This document shows, piece after piece, positions 15,307 to 20,474 of a stretch of DNA of 20,474 nt (positions are counted from its first letter, which is position 1; each line of letters starts with the position of its first letter). The DNA comes from Flavobacteriales bacterium CG_4_9_14_3_um_filter_32_8 (GTDB lineage: Bacteria; Bacteroidota; Bacteroidia; Flavobacteriales_E; Vicingaceae). A model generated the notes under the pieces. The model worked only from the letters and a program-made list of their open reading frames with translations, did no database searches and had not been told where the DNA came from. Location: positions 1 through 20,474 of the forward strand of contig PFUQ01000144.1 of assembly GCA_002790175.1 (NCBI GenBank), in the 5' to 3' direction. Both the position numbers and the translations under genes were made by a program.

Positions 15307-16081
15307 ATTTATCACCACAATTGTTGCAATAGTTAGAGGTTGTTGGATTTTCTTTTTCACATATAGGGCATTTTTTTCTAATTTTTTTGCTCCTTGAAAT
15401 TTCTACTGTAATAATTCCTGTAGGGATAGCGATAATAACATACCCTAATATCATCGCAAATGAGGCTAAAATTTTTCCAAATATAGTTTGAGGAACAATG
15501 TCTCCAAAACCAACTGTAGTAATAGTTACTATTGCCCAATAAATACCTTGTGGAATACTATTAAATCCACTTTTTTCTCCTTCCAAAACATACATTAGTG
15601 TTCCCATAAACACCACAATGGCTAAGACCGACAAAAAAAACACAGTAATTTTATACCTACTTTCTTTTAAAGCCACCACTAACAATTGAGCCTCTTTGTT
15701 AAGGTGGGCTAATCGTAATATACGAAAAATACGTAATAATCTAAAAACTCGAACAGAAATTAAATAATGGTATCCGCTTGCAAAGAACTCTAAATAGGTT
15801 GGGAAGATAGATAGTAAATCTATTATTCCCCAAAAACTAAAAATGTATTGTAAAGGTTTAGGTGAACTGTAAATTCTAAGTAAATATTCGATAGAAAAAA
15901 GAATAGTTAACATCCACTCAATAATAGAGAAAGATAAAAAATAATTTTGATGGAAATATGGAATGCTTTCGGCAATTACAACAAAAACACTAAACAGTAT
16001 TATCCAAAGTAAACTGACATCGAACAGTTTTCCAGCTTTAGTATCATGTTCAAAAATTATTTGATAAATTTTTTCTTTCAT
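15296..16081 (-). CDS. Voltage-gated-type potassium channel with C-terminal zinc ribbon
   Basis: This 261-residue channel subunit has six helices. The S4 sensor carries an arginine at every third position (Arg111, 114, 117, 120 and 123 in RVFRLLRIFRILRLAHL). The pore loop contains the potassium selectivity filter TTVGFGD (188-194), and the S6 helix is IIAIPTGIITVEISRSK. After S6 a short basic linker leads to a zinc-ribbon-like knuckle with Cys238, Cys241, Cys252 and Cys255 (CPIC...YCNNCGDKF). It would form a tetrameric inner-membrane potassium channel. The zinc ribbon is a small cytoplasmic appendage of unknown role. It converges on phoU and is not obviously Pho-controlled. Confidence 0.93.
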   Translation of the reverse strand: MKEKIYQIIFEHDTKAGKLFDVSLLWIILFSVFVVIAESIPYFHQNYFLSFSIIEWMLTILFSIEYLLRIYSSPKPLQYIFSFWGIIDLLSIFPTYLEFFASGYHYLISVRVFRLLRIFRILRLAHLNKEAQLLVVALKESRYKITVFFLSVLAIVVFMGTLMYVLEGEKSGFNSIPQGIYWAIVTITTVGFGDIVPQTIFGKILASFAMILGYVIIAIPTGIITVEISRSKKIRKKCPICEKENPTTSNYCNNCGDKFKD

Positions 16082-16213
16082 CTCAGAAATGTAATTATTT
16101 ACTTTTTCTTAATCGTTAAATTTAAACAAAGTGAATAAACTTTTATTAAAAGAGTATAAAAGAATCAAATCATTTTTTTTAACGCATCTTTAATTTTATT
16201 AAAAGCCAATTAC

Positions 16214-16280
16214 TTAACATTGTCTTAACATTGTCTTAACATTAATTTATTGATTCAAATAAGATTTCCTTTTACTTTTA
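16214..16280 (+). promoter_or_regulatory. Putative Pho box array and -7 box of the 16328-19914 operon
   Basis: Three perfect CTTAACA repeats have their TTAACA parts at 16214-16219, 16225-16230 and 16236-16241, each 11 bp apart. A fourth, degenerate step (TTATTG, 16247-16252) falls at the -33 position. After 20 bp, TACTTTTA (16273-16280) matches TAnnTTTG except for the last base. The spacing from first repeat to -7 box is 59 bp, identical to the porin and pstS promoters. The remaining part of the 246-bp spacer upstream of 16214 shows nothing I can recognise. Confidence 0.78.
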
Positions 16281-16327
16281 CAGTGCTATTTTTTTGCACA
16301 TAATTTTTTTATTAGCTCGATTTTGTT

Positions 16328-17080
16328 ATGACAGAGAGTAATCGAAGAGTCTTTTTAAGAGAAAAACTCAAAACAAAAACAATCATCTTAAACACGTTTG
16401 CCGAATTTTTGGCATCAACTATTTTCTCTGCGTTGTATTTTATTTTTATTAGCAGGTACTTAGATCAAGGATTTCACACCGATTATATTTTATTATCTTT
16501 TTCAATCGGATTGGCTTTTTTTGCAGCTGTTTACATTCCATTTCATACCTATCGCATACATATTATTCCGTTTATTACTTTGGTAACAGCCTTACGAAAA
16601 AGAAAGCCAATAATTTTACTCCATAAAATTCCAGTACAAATTTTAGGTGCTTTTGTTGGAGTAATGATTTTTAACACAATAAATAGCATTACCACCAAAA
16701 TTAACATTGAGGACTTCCAGCTTATTCAACTTAACAATACAGCACTAATAATTGCTATAAATTCTATAACTGCGGCTTTTTTAAGTTATGTGTTTTATAT
16801 GATAAGGGTATTGTTTAATTCTCGTCAATTGGCAGGAACCATTTATCTCAGTTTATTTTATGCAGCACTTTTTGCAATGACTTCTTTTTTCGCTAATGTT
16901 TCTGCATTAAATCCTTTTGGTTATTTTTTTTATGATTTATTAGGCAATCAAACAATGAAAAATCAACATTTTTTGGTATTTATTGTAAATCATGCAATTA
17001 TGCCTATTGCCGCAGTGTTGATGGTGTATTTTATATTAATCCAAAAAAACAATAATAAACAAAAAAATCTTCAACAATGA
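16328..17080 (+). CDS. Divergent aquaporin (MIP)-fold membrane protein with altered NPA motifs
   Basis: This 250-residue integral membrane protein has about six helices. Its pattern follows the MIP fold. TM1 is FAEFLASTIFSALYFIF. TM2 is LSFSIGLAFFAAVYIPFH. The first half-helix is HIIPFITL (78-85), where aquaporins have H-x-NPA-x-TL. TM3 is IPVQILGAFVGVMIF, comparable to AQ-LGA-x-x-G. In the second half, TIYLSLFYAALFAMTSFFANVSALNPFG gives NPF (195-197) in place of the second NPA, with Gly198 where the selectivity-filter Arg is expected. A final helix follows. The fold assignment is pattern-based inference. Transported substrate is unknown. It heads a Pho-type operon and overlaps the next gene by ATGA, so a phosphate-linked role is likely. 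Confidence 0.65.
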   Translation: MTESNRRVFLREKLKTKTIILNTFAEFLASTIFSALYFIFISRYLDQGFHTDYILLSFSIGLAFFAAVYIPFHTYRIHIIPFITLVTALRKRKPIILLHKIPVQILGAFVGVMIFNTINSITTKINIEDFQLIQLNNTALIIAINSITAAFLSYVFYMIRVLFNSRQLAGTIYLSLFYAALFAMTSFFANVSALNPFGYFFYDLLGNQTMKNQHFLVFIVNHAIMPIAAVLMVYFILIQKNNNKQKNLQQ

Positions 17081-18195
17081 GTAGGATAAGTTTAGCTTCA
17101 CAAATTATTGGTGATAGAAGGTATCAATCATTAATTCTTTTTGGATTACAAGAACGCACCTTTTTGCGAATGTTGGCAGCGATGGTTGTTATTTCTGCTA
17201 TTTTTTACCCTTACCCACAAATAGCCATGTGGATAGGTTTTATGTTTGCGGGTTATTCTGCTATTGCCAACGATTCTATTCAAACCATAGGCACTTTTAT
17301 TTCATCTAATGTTGATACCAAATGGTGGAAACTCTGGTTATGGATTGGTGGTATTTTTGTAGCAACTGTTTTTTATAGTTGGTACACTTATGGTGGCGAT
17401 GTTTCCTTTCAACGACTAACTTCTAAAGGATTTTCAGAATCTCCAACCTCATTTTCTTTTTATCAAATTATTGCCCCTGTTGTATTGTTGCTGATTACTC
17501 GTTTACGAATGCCAGTATCAACTACTTTTATGTTACTGAGCTGTTTTAGTGCTAATGCTTCTGGTATTATTGGAGTAGCTCAAAAAAGCTTAACTGGTTA
17601 TGGTTTGTCGTTTGTGGTAGCAATATTGGTTTGGTACTTGTTGGCTGGACCAATAAAAAAACTAACAGCAGGTACACCTCATCCAGCTTGGCGAATTGCA
17701 CAATGGATAATTAGTGGCTGGTTGTGGAGTATTTGGATTAGACACGACGCTGCTAATATTGCCATCTTTTTAAATCGTCAACTTACTTTTTTAGACTTTT
17801 TGTTCTTTGCCTCGTTTATCTTTTTTGGATTAGGGTTGTTGTTTTATTTACGTGGTGATAAAATACAAAAAATTATTACCGAAAAATCACAAACCGCCGA
17901 TGTTCGTGGAGCTACGGTGATTGACTTTGTTTATACCATTATTTTGTTTGTGTTTGCCGAATGGAGCAAAATACCCATGAGTACGACTTGGATTTTCTTG
18001 GGCTTATTAGGAGGAAGAGAACTTGCTATGCAACTCTCTAAAAATGCCGAAACCAATAGAAATATGGTTGGAACACTAAAAATTGTTGGTAGAGACATTG
18101 TTTTTGCTACTTTAGGATTAATTATTTCTGTAGCACTTGCTATTGGAGTAAATACAAATATCCAAACAGAATTAATACAATATTTTGGTTGGTAA
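17077..18195 (+). CDS. Divergent PiT/PHO-4 family inorganic phosphate transporter
   Basis: This 372-residue protein has about ten hydrophobic helices. The duplicated PHO-4 signatures are recognisable though altered. GYSAIANDSIQTIGTF (59-74) corresponds to the GANDVANA region of the first half, and RMPVSTTFMLLS (144-155) to its PVSTT motif. IWIRHDAANIAIFL (219-232) and KIPMSTTWIFLGLLGGRELA (298-317) are the second-half equivalents. PiT carriers move phosphate or metal-phosphate with H+ or Na+ across the inner membrane. The ATG overlaps the stop of the aquaporin-like gene (17077-17080), implying coupled synthesis. Being so diverged, it may have a different coupling ion or substrate. Confidence 0.78.
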   Translation: MSRISLASQIIGDRRYQSLILFGLQERTFLRMLAAMVVISAIFYPYPQIAMWIGFMFAGYSAIANDSIQTIGTFISSNVDTKWWKLWLWIGGIFVATVFYSWYTYGGDVSFQRLTSKGFSESPTSFSFYQIIAPVVLLLITRLRMPVSTTFMLLSCFSANASGIIGVAQKSLTGYGLSFVVAILVWYLLAGPIKKLTAGTPHPAWRIAQWIISGWLWSIWIRHDAANIAIFLNRQLTFLDFLFFASFIFFGLGLLFYLRGDKIQKIITEKSQTADVRGATVIDFVYTIILFVFAEWSKIPMSTTWIFLGLLGGRELAMQLSKNAETNRNMVGTLKIVGRDIVFATLGLIISVALAIGVNTNIQTELIQYFGW

Positions 18196-18219
18196 AATAG
18201 AAATAAATTAAAAATAAAA

Positions 18220-19914
18220 ATGGAATTTTCATTAATAGATATTTTAGCAATTATTGGGTCTTTAGGGCTTTTTATATTTGGAATTAAAACAGCTAGTGAA
18301 AGCATTCAAAAAGCTTCTGGAAATTTTCTTTCACGTATGTTGAATGTAATGACCAAAAATAAATTTTCTGGAATTTTCACAGGGTTTTTATTAACATCTA
18401 TTATATTTTCGTCATCATCAACCATAGTAATGGTGGTTAGTTTTGTAAATTCAGGATTAATCACATTAGTAGAATCTGTTAGTATTATGTTGGGTGCTGA
18501 CATTGGTACAACTATAATTACTTGGATAGTTTCTGTTTTTGGTTTTGATCAATCCTTATCCTATTTTTTCATTTTTTTGTTTGCCATTGGAACACCTCTT
18601 ATTTTTTCAAGTAAAAACAAACTAAAATATGTTGGTGAATTTATTTTTGGTGTTGCTCTATTGTTTTTAGGACTAAGCTTAATTATTAAGTTTGTTCCTA
18701 CAGCCAATGAAGCTCTTCCTATATTCGAATATTTCAAAAAAATTATACCACTAGACTTTATCGATAACATCTTTTTTGTGATGATTGGCGTTATACTCAC
18801 TTTAGCATTACAATCATCGGTTGCTGCCATTGTTCTTACCCAAGTGTTGTGTTTTAATGGATTGTTACCATTTGAAATAGCCATACCATTAGTTTTGGGG
18901 CAAAATTTTGGAAGAACTATTAATGCCGAATTGGCCGCTATGTCTGCCAATGTACATGCAAAAAGAACCGCACGTATACATTCTTTAATAAATATTTTTG
19001 GTTTTACCTGGATGATTATTGTTTTATCTACCTTTCCAATAGTAGAAATTATCAATTCTATTGGAGTTCAACTGTTTTCTTTAGAATCCGTTTATCTTGC
19101 CAAAGGAGCCCCAATTGGAATTGCCATATTTCATTCATTATTTAATATCATCAACACCTTTATATTGGTTTGGTTTATTCCACAATTAGTTAAACTGGCA
19201 ACTAATAATATTAAATCTAAAGGAGAAACAGACGAAAAATTTCATTTAGAACACCTTTCCACAGGAATTTTACTAACACCAGATGTATCTATTTTTGAAG
19301 CACAAAAAGAAATAGCAAAATTTGGAGAAATTGTAAAAAGAATGAACGGCTTTCTAAAAAATTTAATTAAAGAAACAGAAACCAATGAAATAAATGTGTT
19401 GTTATTAAGAATAAAAAAGTATGAAGATATTACCGATAGAATTGAACAAGATGTAGCAGATTATTTAGCTAAAATCTCACAGGGGGAAATGAATGAAAAT
19501 TCCAGTATTCGCATTAGAGGAATGTTAAGAATTATTGTAAATCTTGAGCGTATTGGCGATATTTATTATCAAATGTCGAAAGGTGTGGAACGAAAAAACC
19601 AACAAAAAACATACTTCACACCCGAACAACGCACGAAATTATTAAATATGTTCGATTTAGTTGAGTTAGCATTAGATAATATGAATCAAAACCTTAATTC
19701 TTATTATGATAACATTTCTTTAGATAAAGCAAGAGAATTAGAAAACAACATCAATCAATATCGAAAAATACTGAGAAAAGAACATTTTGAAAGCGTTGAA
19801 AAGGGGGAATATAATTTTGCAAGTGCCACCATTTATAGTGATTTGTTTAATTCACTAGAAAAAGTGGGAGATCATATTATTAATGTGAGCGAAGGCGTTA
19901 CTGGAGAGCATTAA
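18220..19914 (+). CDS. Na+/phosphate cotransporter (NptA family) with PhoU-like C-terminal domain
   Basis: This 564-residue protein has two inverted Na/Pi-cotransporter repeats, then a cytoplasmic helical PhoU-like domain (about 350-560). The first repeat has FSSSSTIVMVVSFVNSG (from 63) and LGADIGTT (91-98). The second has ALQSSVAAIVLTQVL (from 197) and LGQNFGRTINAE (226-237). The canonical QSSS Gln is present in the second repeat but is Phe in the first. The tail carries the PhoU motif LERIGDIYYQMSKG and later SLEKVGDHIINVSEG. It probably imports phosphate with Na+ under regulation by its tail. It follows the PiT gene by 24 bp in the same operon, and its stop overlaps the convergent gene's stop by two bases. 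Confidence 0.92.
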   Translation: MEFSLIDILAIIGSLGLFIFGIKTASESIQKASGNFLSRMLNVMTKNKFSGIFTGFLLTSIIFSSSSTIVMVVSFVNSGLITLVESVSIMLGADIGTTIITWIVSVFGFDQSLSYFFIFLFAIGTPLIFSSKNKLKYVGEFIFGVALLFLGLSLIIKFVPTANEALPIFEYFKKIIPLDFIDNIFFVMIGVILTLALQSSVAAIVLTQVLCFNGLLPFEIAIPLVLGQNFGRTINAELAAMSANVHAKRTARIHSLINIFGFTWMIIVLSTFPIVEIINSIGVQLFSLESVYLAKGAPIGIAIFHSLFNIINTFILVWFIPQLVKLATNNIKSKGETDEKFHLEHLSTGILLTPDVSIFEAQKEIAKFGEIVKRMNGFLKNLIKETETNEINVLLLRIKKYEDITDRIEQDVADYLAKISQGEMNENSSIRIRGMLRIIVNLERIGDIYYQMSKGVERKNQQKTYFTPEQRTKLLNMFDLVELALDNMNQNLNSYYDNISLDKARELENNINQYRKILRKEHFESVEKGEYNFASATIYSDLFNSLEKVGDHIINVSEGVTGEH

Positions 19915-20306
19915 GCAAATTCGTACTCATGCTCAATGGCATTAATCTTAAATTGTATAATTTCACTAATTAATTTGATGTCTTCAGCTATACCAATTTC
20001 TTCAGCATCGAAATACCAGTTAATTTTTATTTCATACCCCTCTTTTAGGTTAATTTTAGATATTAATTCAGTTATTCGTAAAAGATATTTTACAGAAAGC
20101 GTATTATAATACTCTAAATCAATCATTAAAAAAGATTTTTTTAGAGGTTGTTTACAATAATCATCAACTAGTTTTAAAACACTCGAATAAAAATCATGTG
20201 GGTTAACCATAGTTGATCTTCCAAGAATTTTAATACTTCCATTTCTCAAATCCAAAACTAATTTCGGTTCTTTCTGGGATCCTTTGAGTTCAAATTTTTT
20301 CATCAT
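19911..20306 (-). CDS. SiaC-like regulatory phosphoprotein (DUF1987)
   Basis: This 131-residue protein matches the DUF1987/SiaC layout. It begins with a short beta start (KEPKLVLDLRNGSIKILGRS), then a helix (NPHDFYSSVLKLVDDYC). Next comes LMIDLEYYNTLSVKYLLRIT and finally EIKINWYFDAEEIGIAEDI. In Pseudomonas SiaC the Thr of the equivalent NTSS motif is phosphorylated by the SiaB kinase and dephosphorylated by SiaA, controlling the diguanylate cyclase SiaD. Thr69 in YYNTLS is the candidate site here. No siaA, siaB or siaD partner is in the window, so it may be an orphan or have partners to the right. It converges on the NptA-type gene with overlapping stops. Confidence 0.85.
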   Translation of the reverse strand: MMKKFELKGSQKEPKLVLDLRNGSIKILGRSTMVNPHDFYSSVLKLVDDYCKQPLKKSFLMIDLEYYNTLSVKYLLRITELISKINLKEGYEIKINWYFDAEEIGIAEDIKLISEIIQFKINAIEHEYEFA

Positions 20307-20436
20307 ACATTTATTTTTTATTTTACGATAAAATTACATGCCTTATGTTACTTTAATGCTAGGCTATATTTAAGGATATGTTATAAATTTAATGTCAATA
20401 CCAACTTAAGGTGGGTTTTAAAAATTGATTCGCATC

Positions 20437-20473
20437 AAAATTTTCATAGTTTTTTAGAGACAATGAAAATTTT
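20437..20473. repeat. 11-bp inverted repeat at the right window edge
   Basis: AAAATTTTCAT (20437-20447) and its complement ATGAAAATTTT (20463-20473) flank a 15-nt spacer. The right arm also contains an ATG at 20464 that could start a gene (MKIF) running off the window, but only three codons are seen. The rest of 20307-20436 shows no gene or clear promoter. Confidence 0.4.
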
Positions 20474-20474
20474 T

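Noticed and set aside
18561..19055. A 164-codon open frame antisense to the NptA-type gene
   Set aside because: The sense strand encodes a clear Na/Pi cotransporter core; the antisense translation has no family resemblance.
20464..20474. Start of a plus-strand gene (ATG AAA ATT) at the right edge
   Set aside because: Only three codons are visible and the ATG is part of an inverted repeat, so a gene cannot be supported.

Overview
The window is an AT-rich chromosomal segment from a member of the Bacteroidota, probably a flavobacterium-like or related marine lineage. This rests on three things. Promoter -7 boxes read TAnnTTTG, the Bacteroidota type. The tyrosine recombinase and the RDD/SpoIIM/DUF4129/DUF4350/MoxR/DUF58 cluster are of kinds familiar from that phylum. 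Shine-Dalgarno sequences are largely absent. No species can be named from the sequence alone, and no rRNA, tRNA, CRISPR array or IS transposase is visible.

Layout. (1) Positions 1-1341 form an integrase locus. A minus-strand tyrosine recombinase is preceded by a short remnant of a second integrase 3' end, and an alternating inverted/direct repeat cluster lies at the window edge. (2) A small VOC (glyoxalase-fold) gene follows. (3) Positions 1811-7973 are a tightly overlapping minus-strand operon: an unusually long SpoIIM-type membrane protein, DUF4129, DUF4350, MoxR AAA+ ATPase and DUF58. An RDD membrane protein diverges from its head. (4) Positions 8749-15306 begin a phosphate-acquisition region. 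It holds an outer-membrane porin, a beta-carbonic anhydrase on the opposite strand, and then pstS-pstC-pstA-pstB-phoU. Three of the four pst junctions carry hairpins or repeats. (5) A voltage-gated-type potassium channel with a C-terminal zinc ribbon converges on phoU. (6) Positions 16214-19914 are a second phosphate operon: a degenerate aquaporin-fold membrane protein, a divergent PiT/PHO-4 transporter and a Na/Pi cotransporter with a PhoU-like tail. (7) A SiaC-like (DUF1987) protein converges on the last gene.

The main result is regulatory. The porin, pstS and the aquaporin-like gene each have upstream direct repeats of TTAACA at 11-bp steps, resembling PhoB/PhoP boxes. If the first repeat starts at x, repeats lie at x and x+11, at least one more lies at x+22 or x+33, and a TAnnTTT(G/A) -7 box starts at exactly x+59 in all three cases. 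The porin, the Pst ABC system with PhoU, and the aquaporin-like/PiT/NptA operon are therefore probably one Pho regulon. It would handle outer-membrane entry, high-affinity ABC uptake and secondary transport of phosphate. The most novel element is the aquaporin-fold protein: both NPA motifs are altered, and it is translationally coupled to a phosphate transporter. The sensor kinase and response regulator are not in the window.
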